A DNA stretch of 60,877 nucleotides from contig CAMBSN010000005.1 in assembly GCA_945870505.1 (NCBI GenBank), positions 1 to 60,877 of the forward strand, given 5' to 3'. How positions within the stretch are numbered: position 1 is the stretch's first letter; each line of letters begins with the position of its first letter. This DNA comes from Candidatus Kuenenia stuttgartensis (GTDB lineage Bacteria; Planctomycetota; Planctomycetia; Pirellulales; UBA1268). Under the pieces are notes generated by a model that saw only the letters and a program-made list of their open reading frames with translations, was not told where the DNA came from and ran no database searches. The position numbers and the translations under genes were made by a program. This document shows positions 16,492 to 26,006 of the stretch, piece after piece.

Positions 16492-19020
16492 TTAGCGGTC
16501 GGCATACACCCGCGTGATCTCTTCCTTCGTGATCGGTGCGGGCTGGTCGGCGCTCGTGAGCTGCACCTGGATCCGCTGATCGCCGGCGCGGCGACCCTTG
16601 GCGCGGATGCGGAACACCGCTTCCTCGGCCGGAGCGAGCTTCGCGAGCGGCTCGAACGTGATTGTCAGGTTGTCGACGCGGTGGCCGCCTGGGCCCTGGG
16701 CCTCGACCGGCTCGAGGTCACCGAGAAGCGTGGCTGCGAGCCGCACGCCCGTGGCGGGCTTGGTGCCCTGGTTACCGACGCGGACGACGTATTCAGTCAC
16801 GCCGTCGATTTCGATCGGATCCTCGCTATCCACGACATCGAATGAGAGTGCGGCGAGGCCCTCGACGTCGCAGGTGTGCGATACCTGATCGGCGAGGCCG
16901 TCGGCGCTGCGGGCGGCGGCCACGATTTTCTGCGGGCCGAGTTCGACTGGCATGACCACCATCTGGACTGAGCCCGTCTCGCCAGGAGGCAGTTCCTCGA
17001 GGTTCCAGAGCACGCGGTGCGTGCGGTCGTCGTGCCAGCCGGCGTTGTTGGCCTTCACGAACTTCATGCCCGGCGGGAGCTGCGCCGCCAGTTCCACGGC
17101 CCGCGCTGGTGCGGTGCCCGCGTTGGTCATCGCGACCGTGCACGTCGCCGGACGTTGGAGAAATCGCCGCAACGGCATATCGATCGCGATTTCGAGCGTG
17201 GGCGCCGTCACCTCCATCGGTAGCTCGTGGATCACCTCCACGCCGCCGTCGGCGCGGGCCGCGAGCCGCGCCGCATGGACGCCCGGGCCGCGGGTGCCGA
17301 GCACGAGATCGATCGTGCGGGATTCACCTGGCCGTAACTGGCCGACGTCGAACTCGAGTTCGCGGCCCGAGCGGTGCGAAACGTTTTCGGGCAGGAATCC
17401 CTCGAGCACCACGCCGGTTGCCACACCCGTGCCAGGGTTGGTGACGGTGACCGTGACCTGCAGGTCACGGCCAATGAGGACGGGCTCGGGTGGCGTGCAC
17501 TCGATTCGCAGGTCGGGCTTCGTGGCCCGTGACCGGACCGAGGCGTCGGTCCGGAAGCTGACGCTGGCTACGCTGCCAACTTCACCCTCGACCTGAGGCA
17601 TCACCTCCATGGTGACCGCCGCCTGGCCGCCGGGAGGGAGCGTGCCGAGCGACCAGAGAAGCGCCCCGTCGGCGTCGCCGAAGGCCGGGGTGACGGGGCT
17701 CGCGGGAGGCGTGGTGGCGACGAGTGCCGTACCCTGCGGGATGGCGTCGCGGAGGATGACCTCGTGGGCGGTGGCACTGCCGACGTTGCGGACCACGATT
17801 TCGTAGCGGGCCGGCTTGCCCACGGAAATCTCGCGCGGGCCACGCTTTTCGACCGAGACCTGCGGCGTCTGCACGCCCTCGAGTTGCATCGGGCCGGGAC
17901 GTCCCTGGCCGGTCGGCCGCGGTTGTCCGGGCGTTTCGGCCGCCGACGGGGGCTGCTCGGAATCCGTAGTGGTCAGGTCGCCAGGCATCACGGCTGGGGC
18001 GGCCGCGAAGAGCGAGCCGCCGGACGCGACGGCGGTGGTCACAGGGGGCGGCATCGGGGGCATCGCGGCCGCAGGCTGCGCGGCCGGAGGCGGCATGAAC
18101 GCCGGCGCGGGCGGCTGCGGGGGCATCGGTAAGGGCGGCGCGGGACCTGAGAACGGCGGTGGTGCGGCACCGAAGGCGGCGGCCATCGATGGGTTTGTCG
18201 GCGCGGGGGCAATTGGTGCCGTCGCCACAGGGGAAGGGGAAGCAGGCTCACCTACGGCGAGGTCTCCCGCGTCCTCGGGGAGGTTTTCCGGCGAAGGAGC
18301 GTTCGGCCCCGTCGTGCTCATCTTCGGGGTCGCGGGCATCGCCGAGGACGGTGCGGGCGGAAGGTCGGTGGAGTGTGACTCGGGCGGTGGCGCGAGATCG
18401 GCCGGATAGGTTCCTGGCGGCTGATCGGAAGGGATGTCGGCGGCCACCGGCATCACCGTGCCAGGCACCGGTTCCAGATCGGCTGCCTCAAACTGCGGAA
18501 GCGGCCGCGGTGTGGCGTGGTCACCGGCTGCTGGGAGCACAGCATCGGGCATGTCGAGCGATGTTGGCCGCACGCCGTATCGCTCGTCGGTGGAAGAGGT
18601 CGAAGGTGTCTCGTGGCCCGCGGGGCGGCCGTTCCACCGGCCTTCTCCTGCGGATGGCTGCGCCGGAACCGCCTCATCGACGAGCGGCAACATGTCGGGT
18701 TCCTGCCGTCGGACCGCGGCACTCGCATCGTCTGGAGGGCGGGATGATTCGTGCGAGTCGTTCGCCCGTGCCATGGTCGGTGCGTCCGGTGGCGAGTCGC
18801 TCGACGCCTGTGGCCCGCGGCCGATGCCGAGCCCCCAGACGAGGCCGAAACCGGCCACAGCGCAGAGGCAGATGCCGATCACGGCCGAGAGGTTCGACTG
18901 CCGGGGAGGCACCACCAGGTCCTGACGCGATGGACGAGGACCTGGCGTCGTCGCCGGCACGGCTGCGCGCGCGGTCTCGGGAGTGGCTTCGGGTGCAGTT
19001 TCGGGCATGGATTCAGACAT
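16492..19020 (-). CDS. Membrane-anchored DUF11 repeat protein
   Basis: This 842-residue protein has a short Pro/Ala/Thr-rich cytoplasmic N-terminus and one transmembrane helix (about 43-66). A region of roughly 300 residues rich in Pro, Ala, Ser and Asp follows, probably a flexible wall- or periplasm-spanning linker. From about residue 385 it has consecutive DUF11/CARDB-type immunoglobulin-like repeats, each with the pattern 'Y-x-V-x-V-x-N-x-G-x-x-x-A-x-x-V-x-L-x-D-x-x-P-x-G' (for example VRNVGSATAHEVILRDAIP, VTNPGTGVATGVVLEGFLP and MTNAGTAPARAVELAAQLPPG). Such repeats occur in OmcB-like and surface-layer proteins. It is monocistronic and bounded by repeats downstream. The likely role is structural, in the cell envelope. 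Confidence 0.88.
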   Translation of the reverse strand: MSESMPETAPEATPETARAAVPATTPGPRPSRQDLVVPPRQSNLSAVIGICLCAVAGFGLVWGLGIGRGPQASSDSPPDAPTMARANDSHESSRPPDDASAAVRRQEPDMLPLVDEAVPAQPSAGEGRWNGRPAGHETPSTSSTDERYGVRPTSLDMPDAVLPAAGDHATPRPLPQFEAADLEPVPGTVMPVAADIPSDQPPGTYPADLAPPPESHSTDLPPAPSSAMPATPKMSTTGPNAPSPENLPEDAGDLAVGEPASPSPVATAPIAPAPTNPSMAAAFGAAPPPFSGPAPPLPMPPQPPAPAFMPPPAAQPAAAMPPMPPPVTTAVASGGSLFAAAPAVMPGDLTTTDSEQPPSAAETPGQPRPTGQGRPGPMQLEGVQTPQVSVEKRGPREISVGKPARYEIVVRNVGSATAHEVILRDAIPQGTALVATTPPASPVTPAFGDADGALLWSLGTLPPGGQAAVTMEVMPQVEGEVGSVASVSFRTDASVRSRATKPDLRIECTPPEPVLIGRDLQVTVTVTNPGTGVATGVVLEGFLPENVSHRSGRELEFDVGQLRPGESRTIDLVLGTRGPGVHAARLAARADGGVEVIHELPMEVTAPTLEIAIDMPLRRFLQRPATCTVAMTNAGTAPARAVELAAQLPPGMKFVKANNAGWHDDRTHRVLWNLEELPPGETGSVQMVVMPVELGPQKIVAAARSADGLADQVSHTCDVEGLAALSFDVVDSEDPIEIDGVTEYVVRVGNQGTKPATGVRLAATLLGDLEPVEAQGPGGHRVDNLTITFEPLAKLAPAEEAVFRIRAKGRRAGDQRIQVQLTSADQPAPITKEEITRVYADR

Positions 19021-19144
19021 GCGAGAACCCTCGTGGTCTCGTGGCGACGGCGGGGCGCACCCCGTCGTCTGCGGGAAGTAGCAAAGCCGGCGGCCAGGGA
19101 GAAGGCCAGTCGGTCACGGTGGGTGACCGGGCAGGGAGCGGCGA

Positions 19145-20038
19145 TCAGGCCGACGCGAGAATCTGGTGAAGATGGAAATGAAATTTCCCTAGGGCGCCCC
19201 CATAGTTGCCCGCCGAGATCGCCGGCACGTCGTCCCCGCTGGCAGCCCGGATGCCGGCGGCCATCGCAGTCGCCACGGCCTGCTCGGTTGATCCGTCGAT
19301 CACGATCTCCAGGCAGGCGGTCGCGTCGGCGTGGAGGCTGGTGGGGTCACGGCCCACGAGGCTCGGGCAGAAGGCCTCGTTCGTAGAGGCCCGCAGCGAT
19401 TCGTAGATGGACCCAACCTTGCTTCCAGACCGAACAACGCCTCCCGGAAACGGCGTGATCGTGCCCGGCACCGGTTCGATGGCGACCACGGCCCGGCGGG
19501 CGGCGTCGAGCGCGGCCTCAAGCGACCTCCCTTGCACGATGATGTTGCCGCCCCCAATCCCCTTGGCAACGCCCGCAGTCTCCTCGACGAGGAACTCGCC
19601 GTCCATGACGGGGATCCGCCAGTAGCGGCGGCCTTCGATCACCTTGGTTTTCTCGCGGCCATCGCCGAAAAACCGCACGTGGCCGCCGAGCGAAACCCGC
19701 TCTGATTCTGAAGGGAGGCCGTCGTAGACCGCCGTGGTCGGGCAGGTGAGGAGGCACTGGCTCGTCCGGTTGGCGACCGCCTTGGCGAGGGCCTCGGCGG
19801 AAAAGGCAAACAGCAGGAGCGCGGCTCCGGGACGGCCATCCGGCGTGTCGTTCTCGTCGATTCGCCGCTCGACGCCGACCTCGGCATCGCAGCCGATCAC
19901 GCTTGTGCCGTAACCGCATGCCGCCCGGATCGCCGCGTCGAGCCAATGGTCGTCGTGGGCGGTGACGAGGAGGCGGGCGAATCGGAGGCGGAATGCCTCG
20001 GCGAAGGTGTCGACGACGAGCGTGGTGCCGATGTGCAC
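19145..20038 (-). CDS. ftr: Formylmethanofuran:tetrahydromethanopterin formyltransferase
   Basis: This 297-residue protein matches archaeal and methylotroph Ftr/FhcD end to end: DTFAEAF near the start, GYGTSVIGCDAE-G-ER, TPDGRPG, QCLLTCPTTAVY-GLP, FFGDGREK-x-x-x-x-GRRYWRIPVMDGEF, KGIGGGN, TPFPGGVVRSGSKVGS, ASTNEAFCP and ISAGNYGGALGKFHFHLH. The enzyme moves a formyl group between methanofuran and tetrahydromethanopterin. In bacteria it works in the Fhc formyltransferase/hydrolase complex that oxidises formaldehyde-level C1 units to formate. The other complex subunits (fhcA, fhcB, fhcC) and fae, mtdB and mch are not in this window, so the pathway must be scattered or lie elsewhere. The gene is divergent from the one at 20192. 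Confidence 0.95.
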   Translation of the reverse strand: MHIGTTLVVDTFAEAFRLRFARLLVTAHDDHWLDAAIRAACGYGTSVIGCDAEVGVERRIDENDTPDGRPGAALLLFAFSAEALAKAVANRTSQCLLTCPTTAVYDGLPSESERVSLGGHVRFFGDGREKTKVIEGRRYWRIPVMDGEFLVEETAGVAKGIGGGNIIVQGRSLEAALDAARRAVVAIEPVPGTITPFPGGVVRSGSKVGSIYESLRASTNEAFCPSLVGRDPTSLHADATACLEIVIDGSTEQAVATAMAAGIRAASGDDVPAISAGNYGGALGKFHFHLHQILASA

Positions 20039-20191
20039 GCGGGGTTCTCCTTGCGGGGTGGAAAGTGTCCGGTGGCGGGGCGCCGAGTCGAAACAGGTGT
20101 TCCCACCGTTGAGGGATCGCGTATCTTAAGGTTTCCTGCCGCGCGCCTGGGTTGCGGCTGGCTGAACGTCCCGACGGGAAGGATGCCGCCG

Positions 20192-22528
20192 ATGATGTCG
20201 CTATTTCTCTGGGTGATACCCCGCCGGGCATGGTTAGGAGCGGCCGGCCGCCGAGTTTCGCTCGCCTGCCTCGCGACGCTGATGGCGTCAGCCACGTCGG
20301 TGGCCGACGAGCCCGCCACCTCGCGCCTCGGGAGTCTTGGGGTGGCGATGGTCCCCCAGGACGCTGCCTTCGTCTCGTCGTCGCTGCGGGTGAGGGAGCA
20401 GTATGACGCGGTCGTGAATAGCAACGCCTTCAAGTCGATCATGCAGCTCCCTGCGATCAGACGGGCTCTCGACTCGCTCGACGAGCAGCGCATGACACCC
20501 GGGAGTCCGTTCTCCACGTTCGACACGTTCATGCAGCTTCCGGAGAACGAGGATGCCGTCGAACTCCTCGCCGACATGGCGGCGACCGACACGTTCGTCT
20601 ACGGCGAGCCATCGTGCGTGTCGTTCTGGCGTCTCATTCGCAAACTGGGCGAAGCCCAGCAACAGGCCGGCGTCGGCGAGGCGACCGGCGGTGAGGCCGA
20701 CATCGTCGTCGAGTCGATCGAGGAGGATGGCGACGGAGATCTCGAGGTTCGCGGCGCGGAGGTCGAGTCGCTCGATGCCGCCCGCCAGGCGCGCGCCGTT
20801 GTTACGGCGTTGGCGGGCAATCTCGACCTGCTCGTGGTGCCCGACGTCGTCTGGGGCTTCAGGACTGCGAAGCGAGACGTCGCCACCGATCAGATCAAGC
20901 GGCTGGAGATCCTCGCCACCCTCATGCTCCAGGGTGACCCGGATCTGGCCCGCGCGGTGGCGCGAAGGAAGCTTGCCGGCGGTGAGATCCTTACGTTCAC
21001 GCTGGATGGGGCTCAGGCGCCCTGGGAAGAACTCGAACGGTCGGCCGTTGAACTGACCGACGATGCCGAAGGCGTGGCGAAGGTCTTTGGACGCCTGAAG
21101 ACGCTCGACGTGGTGCTCGCGATCGGGCTTGTGGACAACTGGGTGATCGTGTCGCTCGGTGACTCGGCCGACCACCTCGAGAAGCTGGCCCTGCCAAACG
21201 GCGGGCGGAAGGGCATCCTCACGCTGCCGGCGTTTGCGCCGCTCGCGGAGCACGGTGATAAGCGACTCACCGGCATCTCCTACATGAGCGAGTCGCTCTG
21301 CGAGGCGGTGAACTCATCGCGGTCCGACATGGAATCGCTCCTTGGGGTCGTCGACCAACTCGATGAATCGTCGGGCGTGACGGTTGAAGCCAAGAAAGAC
21401 TTTCGTGGGCTCGCGGAGAAGGTCGTCGACGAGTGGGGGAAGCGACTGCCGGATCCGGGGCCGTGGATGGCATTCTCGTTTCTCGCCGAGCGAGGGTACG
21501 AGGGCTATTCCTGGAACTGGGCGCGGAACCAGCCGTTTGACGGGGCCAAACGACTCGATCTGCTCGAACATGCCGGCGGCGCGCCCCTGGGCGTAATGGT
21601 TTCCAGGATGAAGAGCGACCCGGAGGGGATCGATGCGCTGGTCGAACTCGTTCGCGGGGCATGGGCGCTCCTCCAGAAGCACGGTCGCGGTGAGCTGGGG
21701 GTCGACGAGCGCGAGAAACTCGACGCCTTTTCCGAGCACGTCGCGCCGTTGGGCGTGAAGTTTGCGGCGATCCTCCGTGACAAGATCGCGAAGTCGTTGG
21801 CCGACGGCCAGGTTGGCCTGGTGCTCGACTCCAAGGGGCGAACGAAACGGGTCCAGGGAGACCTGCCGCCGTCGGCTGAACCGCTCCCGCTCGTCGAGCC
21901 GGCAGTGGTGGTGTCGCTCAAAGACCCAAAGCTGTTCCGTGAGGGCCTCAGCGACCTGTTCGCGCTCGGCGACGAACTGACCGAGGCCCTGCGGCGGATG
22001 GATCCCGACGCGGTTCCCGAGGGCTACCAGATTCCCGAGCCCGAGAAGGCCAAGGTAGACGAAGGCTCGGTGTGGTCGTGGAAGCTCGTGAATAGCCGTC
22101 TGGATGAGCAGATTCGTCCGGCAATCGGCGTGGGCGACCAGGTGGCAGTCTTTTCGATGGTGCCCAAGCAGGCCGGGCGGATGCTCGTCGAGAGCCGGCT
22201 CGAAACGGGTTCGCAGCTCGCGAAGTTCGACGAGCCGCTGACGTCGGTTGCGGCCATGGATTTCGCGGGGGTGATCGACGCCCTCGAGCCGTGGGTCACC
22301 TACCTCACCCGCTACGGCTGCGTGCAGGAACGGGATGGTGTCGTCGACCCCGACGTCGAACTGACTGCAGCCGACGAGAACGAGCAGGCCAAGGAGGTGC
22401 TCGAGCACGTGCGAGTCGTACTGGCCGTGGCGAAGTCACTCCGGGCGGCTGCCGCTGAGACGTCGTTCCAGGGCGACGCCCTGGTCACTCATTGGCAGAA
22501 CGTGATTCGCGACACGCCGGCGAAGTGA
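20192..22528 (+). CDS. Exported DUF3352-like protein of unknown function
   Basis: The frame is open from 19946, but that part overlaps ftr. I start at the ATG at 20192 (20195 is equally possible), with GGAAGG about 10 bases upstream, giving 778 residues. A signal peptide runs to about residue 40 (ASATSVADE). The mature protein is acidic, mostly helical, and has no catalytic motif that I recognise. Its opening (VPQDAAFVSSSLRVREQYDA) is of the DUF3352 style and resembles the protein encoded at 656-2644, suggesting paralogy. Its 3' end overlaps the 3' end of convergent ribD by 44 bases. Confidence 0.78.
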   Translation: MMSLFLWVIPRRAWLGAAGRRVSLACLATLMASATSVADEPATSRLGSLGVAMVPQDAAFVSSSLRVREQYDAVVNSNAFKSIMQLPAIRRALDSLDEQRMTPGSPFSTFDTFMQLPENEDAVELLADMAATDTFVYGEPSCVSFWRLIRKLGEAQQQAGVGEATGGEADIVVESIEEDGDGDLEVRGAEVESLDAARQARAVVTALAGNLDLLVVPDVVWGFRTAKRDVATDQIKRLEILATLMLQGDPDLARAVARRKLAGGEILTFTLDGAQAPWEELERSAVELTDDAEGVAKVFGRLKTLDVVLAIGLVDNWVIVSLGDSADHLEKLALPNGGRKGILTLPAFAPLAEHGDKRLTGISYMSESLCEAVNSSRSDMESLLGVVDQLDESSGVTVEAKKDFRGLAEKVVDEWGKRLPDPGPWMAFSFLAERGYEGYSWNWARNQPFDGAKRLDLLEHAGGAPLGVMVSRMKSDPEGIDALVELVRGAWALLQKHGRGELGVDEREKLDAFSEHVAPLGVKFAAILRDKIAKSLADGQVGLVLDSKGRTKRVQGDLPPSAEPLPLVEPAVVVSLKDPKLFREGLSDLFALGDELTEALRRMDPDAVPEGYQIPEPEKAKVDEGSVWSWKLVNSRLDEQIRPAIGVGDQVAVFSMVPKQAGRMLVESRLETGSQLAKFDEPLTSVAAMDFAGVIDALEPWVTYLTRYGCVQERDGVVDPDVELTAADENEQAKEVLEHVRVVLAVAKSLRAAAAETSFQGDALVTHWQNVIRDTPAK

Positions 22529-23633
22529 TCATCGGCCCTCCGATCGTGCCGCGGATCAGCACGTCGCCACCGGGGAACGACACGTCTTCAACCGCGAGCC
22601 GGGGCACGTCCGGAAGGGGTGGCGGGCCGCCAGCGTTGCCACCCCCGAGGATCAGCGGTGCGATGAAGGCCCAGACTTCGTCGATCTGATCGGCCGCGAA
22701 CATCCCAGCGAGGAGCGTCGGCCCACCCTCCACGAGCAGGTTTGTCAGCCGTCGCCGGCCGAGCTCGACAAGGAGCGCTGCCGTTCGGGTGGCAGTGTCG
22801 GCCGCATCGCCCCGCCAAACCTCGCAGCCAGACGCTTCGAGTGCCGCCACCTTGTCATGTGGCGCCTGCGGTCCGACGGCGACGAGCACCGGCATGTCGT
22901 GCGCCGTCTGCACGAGTTTGCTCGCCAGTGGCAGCCGAGCCTGGCCGTCGAGCACGATCCGCAGTGGCTGCCGGGGGCCTGCCGTGGATTCCGCCACGGG
23001 CCTGGCCGTCAGCAGTGGGTCGTCGGCCACCGCCGTGGCGATCCCGACGGCGATCGCATCGACACGGCTCCGCAGGTCGTGGACGAGTCCGCGCGACTCA
23101 ACCGAGGAGATCCAGCGGTCCTGGCCCGGCGCGGCCGCCAGTCGGCCGTCGAGGCTCATGGCCCACTTGGCGATTACCCAGGGACGGCCTCGCGTGACGA
23201 GCGTGCGAAACGGTGCCGTGAGTCGCTCGGCCTCGGCGGCGAGGAGGCCGGTCTCGACGTTGATGCCGGCCGCGCGAAGCGTCTCGACGCCGCGGCCGGC
23301 GACCGCGGGAAACGGGTCACCGGTGGCGACGACCACACGGGCGATCCCCGCAGCACGGATGGCGTTGGTGCAGGGGGGCGTCTTGCCGTGGTGGCAGCAG
23401 GGCTCGAGCGTGACGAAGAGGGTTGCGTCACGGGCCTTGGGGCCGGCGGCGCCGAGCGCTATGACCTCCGCATGCGGTCCGCCGAATCGCTCGTGCCAGC
23501 CTTCACCAACGATCTCGCCGTCCCTGACAACGACGGCGCCCACCTGCGGATTCGGCTCCACGAAGCCGCGGCCGCGGGTCGCGAGTTCGAGCGCCCGCCG
23601 CATCGCCGCCTCGTCGAAGGGGCTCCACGCCAT
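22485..23633 (-). CDS. ribD: Bifunctional riboflavin deaminase/reductase RibD
   Basis: This 382-residue protein has two domains. The N-terminal deaminase has the zinc site His54-Ala-Glu56 and P-C-C-H-H-G-K-T-P-P-C (Cys79, Cys88). The C-terminal reductase starts at about residue 150 (WVIAKWAMSLDGRLA, then DPLLTAR and NLLVEGGPTL). It deaminates and reduces the pyrimidine intermediate after GTP cyclohydrolase II in riboflavin synthesis, using NADPH. The other rib genes are not adjacent. The start overlaps nothing; the SEC-C/TPR gene ends 7 bases upstream, so the two are likely co-transcribed. Confidence 0.96.
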   Translation of the reverse strand: MAWSPFDEAAMRRALELATRGRGFVEPNPQVGAVVVRDGEIVGEGWHERFGGPHAEVIALGAAGPKARDATLFVTLEPCCHHGKTPPCTNAIRAAGIARVVVATGDPFPAVAGRGVETLRAAGINVETGLLAAEAERLTAPFRTLVTRGRPWVIAKWAMSLDGRLAAAPGQDRWISSVESRGLVHDLRSRVDAIAVGIATAVADDPLLTARPVAESTAGPRQPLRIVLDGQARLPLASKLVQTAHDMPVLVAVGPQAPHDKVAALEASGCEVWRGDAADTATRTAALLVELGRRRLTNLLVEGGPTLLAGMFAADQIDEVWAFIAPLILGGGNAGGPPPLPDVPRLAVEDVSFPGGDVLIRGTIGGPMITSPACRESRSANE

Positions 23634-23639
23634 GGGACG

Positions 23640-25832
23640 TCAGTTCGGCGTCCAGATGACCTTCTTCTCGCCCCCGGCCGATGCCGACGACTCGCCTCCC
23701 GGCGTCCAGAGCTTACCCGCCTCGGCAGCCGAGGCGGCCGCGGGGATCGCGGCACCGGCGGCGGGGCCGCCTGCGCCGCCCGGCATGGAGCGTCCGGCCA
23801 GAGCCGACAGGTCGACGCCCGCCTCCATCAGCACCTCGGCGAACGCCTGGATCACCTGCTGGTCGCGGCCGTGCTCGCGGCGAACGTGTTCGAGCAGTCG
23901 GACCGCATCGGCCTCGTCACCCCGCTGCATCCGCACGCGGAGTTCGGCCACGTCGAGCATGCCGTCGTTGGCCTTGAGCGTCTTGGCGATGTCGCGAAGC
24001 TCGGCGATGATCTCGAGCTTGCGGACGCTCGACGCGGCCCGCTCCTCGAGCACCCCGAGGGCCTCCCAGCGATCGGCGGGCGTGGCGTCGGACCGTGCGG
24101 CAAGCGCCTCGGCCGCCAGCCCGGCGGCCTTTTCGAAGCCCGCATCGAGAGACGTCACCAGGACTCCGCGGAGTTCGTCGATCGAGAGTTTCGCCATGTC
24201 GAGCCGGTGCCATCGCAGAGGCGGCACAGCGTCGTCGAAGGGATGCGTCGATTCGATGGTCGCCGGCGGCGCGATGCCAAGCCGCTCCCGGAGGGCGGTC
24301 CATGCCGTCGAGGCGTCGGGCCGCCGGGACGTCGCTTCGCCCTCGTTCACCAGCGACTCGACCCGTCGCGCGGCCTGGGGATCGCGGAGCGCCTCGCGGG
24401 GCGTCTTGCCGAGTAGTTCGGGCAACGGCGTGTCGGGCCAGACGGCAAGGAATCGGTCCCAGGTTGCCTTTCGCTGCTCGTCGAGAATCGAGTCGAAGAC
24501 GGAGGGCTGTCCGGCCGGTGCGGGGGCAGGTGCAGACGTGGGCGGCTTCATCCGGAACTGGGAACCCATCAGCCAGTTCGTGGGTGTGACCGCGGGCATC
24601 GCGTCGGTTGTCATCTCCTCGCCGAACGTGCAACCGACTGCCGCCTCGACCGCGGGCCGCGCCTGCTCGATGTCGGCCGCGAAGCCCTGGAGCACGGCCT
24701 CGGGATCCCGATCGGTCTGCCGGCCGAAGATCAGGAGTGTCGCCAGCAGCCGGGCCGGTGACCCTTCGTCGTAGACCCGCCAGGCAGACCGGGGCGGTGC
24801 GGCACCCCGCGAAACCCACTGGGCCCGGTCGAAGGCCGCCTGGTCGAAGCGACCGGCGTGGCGGATTCGGTCCTCCAAAAGGTCGATGGTGGCATTGCCC
24901 TCCTCGCCCGCGGGAACCGCGAGCGGGGCGATGCGGCTGGCGAATCTCACGAGGGGTGAACGGTCGGGATCGGCCTCGTTCTCCAGCGCGATCGCCCGCC
25001 CGGTCATCTCGACGGCGTCATCCGGAGATGTGCCAGTCATCTTCGCCACCGCCAGCCAGGCCTCCGCGGCCTCAAAGGGTTGGGCAAGCATTTCGCAGAT
25101 CACGGCGATATTTGTGAAGAGTTGCCGGCACTCGCCCGCCACGGCTTTGAGGCTGCGGAACGTGGTCAAGGCCTTCGCCAGTCGCCAGTGCCGCGCGTGG
25201 TCAAGGGCGGCTTCGAACTCCACCCGCCAGGGTGAGTCGCCCTCAAGTGGCTCCAGCCGCATCCTGGTTCGCAATGCCGCCGGCACGCCCGACGAGCCTA
25301 CGATCGCCGCCAGGAGCCGCCGCTCCTCGTCGGTGCCGAGCCCCGATTCGCCGAGCCAGTCGACGATCCCCTGGGCGAAGCCGATGTGGCCGAGTTGGGC
25401 TGCCGCCTGCACGAGTGTGGCGGCGATTCGCACGAGTTCGGCCGACGCTTCCTTCCCCTCGGCTGCGGCCGAGGCGCGGGCCTTGTCGAACGACGCCGCG
25501 GCCTCCTGCATCCGGCCGGCGAGTGCGTCGGTGATCGCAGCGTGACCGAGCGCCAGCGGGTTGTCGGGGAAGGCGTCGAGGAAGGCCATGCTGCTGGCAG
25601 CCGACTCCTCATACCGCTTCGACGCGAGTTCCAACTTCGTCCGCGTGGCCATCAGGCAGGCGCGGCCGGGGTGCTTTTCCTCCAACCGCTTCACCTGGTC
25701 GAGGGCGGCCGAGATCTGGTCGCCCTCCACGAGCGTGTCGAGTTGTTCGAGGTCGCCGACGAGATCGGCGCAGCAAAACTTGATCTTCTTGCCGGTGCCG
25801 CCAGGACAGGGGGCGTAGGTGTCGATCGCCAT
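23640..25832 (-). CDS. TPR-like protein with N-terminal SEC-C-type motif
   Basis: This 730-residue protein starts at the ATG ending 25832, where the conserved part begins. Residues 5-22 (TYAPCPGGTGKKIKFCC) form a SEC-C-type zinc motif, but the second Cys of the usual P-C-x-C-G is replaced by Gly. The motif is normally found at protein C-termini (SecA and others). The rest is a long helical array with TPR-like units (for example AALDQVKRLEEKHPGRACLMATRTKLELASKRYEE is read as one antiparallel pair), then a less regular acidic region and a Gly/Ala/Pro-rich end. No enzyme motif is visible. It is co-oriented with ribD, 6 bases apart. Confidence 0.8.
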   Translation of the reverse strand: MAIDTYAPCPGGTGKKIKFCCADLVGDLEQLDTLVEGDQISAALDQVKRLEEKHPGRACLMATRTKLELASKRYEESAASSMAFLDAFPDNPLALGHAAITDALAGRMQEAAASFDKARASAAAEGKEASAELVRIAATLVQAAAQLGHIGFAQGIVDWLGESGLGTDEERRLLAAIVGSSGVPAALRTRMRLEPLEGDSPWRVEFEAALDHARHWRLAKALTTFRSLKAVAGECRQLFTNIAVICEMLAQPFEAAEAWLAVAKMTGTSPDDAVEMTGRAIALENEADPDRSPLVRFASRIAPLAVPAGEEGNATIDLLEDRIRHAGRFDQAAFDRAQWVSRGAAPPRSAWRVYDEGSPARLLATLLIFGRQTDRDPEAVLQGFAADIEQARPAVEAAVGCTFGEEMTTDAMPAVTPTNWLMGSQFRMKPPTSAPAPAPAGQPSVFDSILDEQRKATWDRFLAVWPDTPLPELLGKTPREALRDPQAARRVESLVNEGEATSRRPDASTAWTALRERLGIAPPATIESTHPFDDAVPPLRWHRLDMAKLSIDELRGVLVTSLDAGFEKAAGLAAEALAARSDATPADRWEALGVLEERAASSVRKLEIIAELRDIAKTLKANDGMLDVAELRVRMQRGDEADAVRLLEHVRREHGRDQQVIQAFAEVLMEAGVDLSALAGRSMPGGAGGPAAGAAIPAAASAAEAGKLWTPGGESSASAGGEKKVIWTPN

Positions 25833-26006
25833 GCGCGGAGGGGCTCCAGAAGGCGGCGAAAACGCTGAATCAAACCTCGACCGAATGTACCAGAGCTCCT
25901 TGGGGGCGAAAGCGGCGGCGGCGGTTGCCCCGCGCGACAAGCGGTTGCATACTTGTCGCGGCAGGCGCACGGTTGGCGGCCACAAGCGCCCCGAGGCTTC
26001 GGTTTC

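Noticed and set aside
19946-20191. N-terminal extension of the DUF3352-like protein from 19946
   Set aside because: It overlaps the 5' end of ftr on the other strand, whereas a signal peptide and ribosome site fit the start at 20192.
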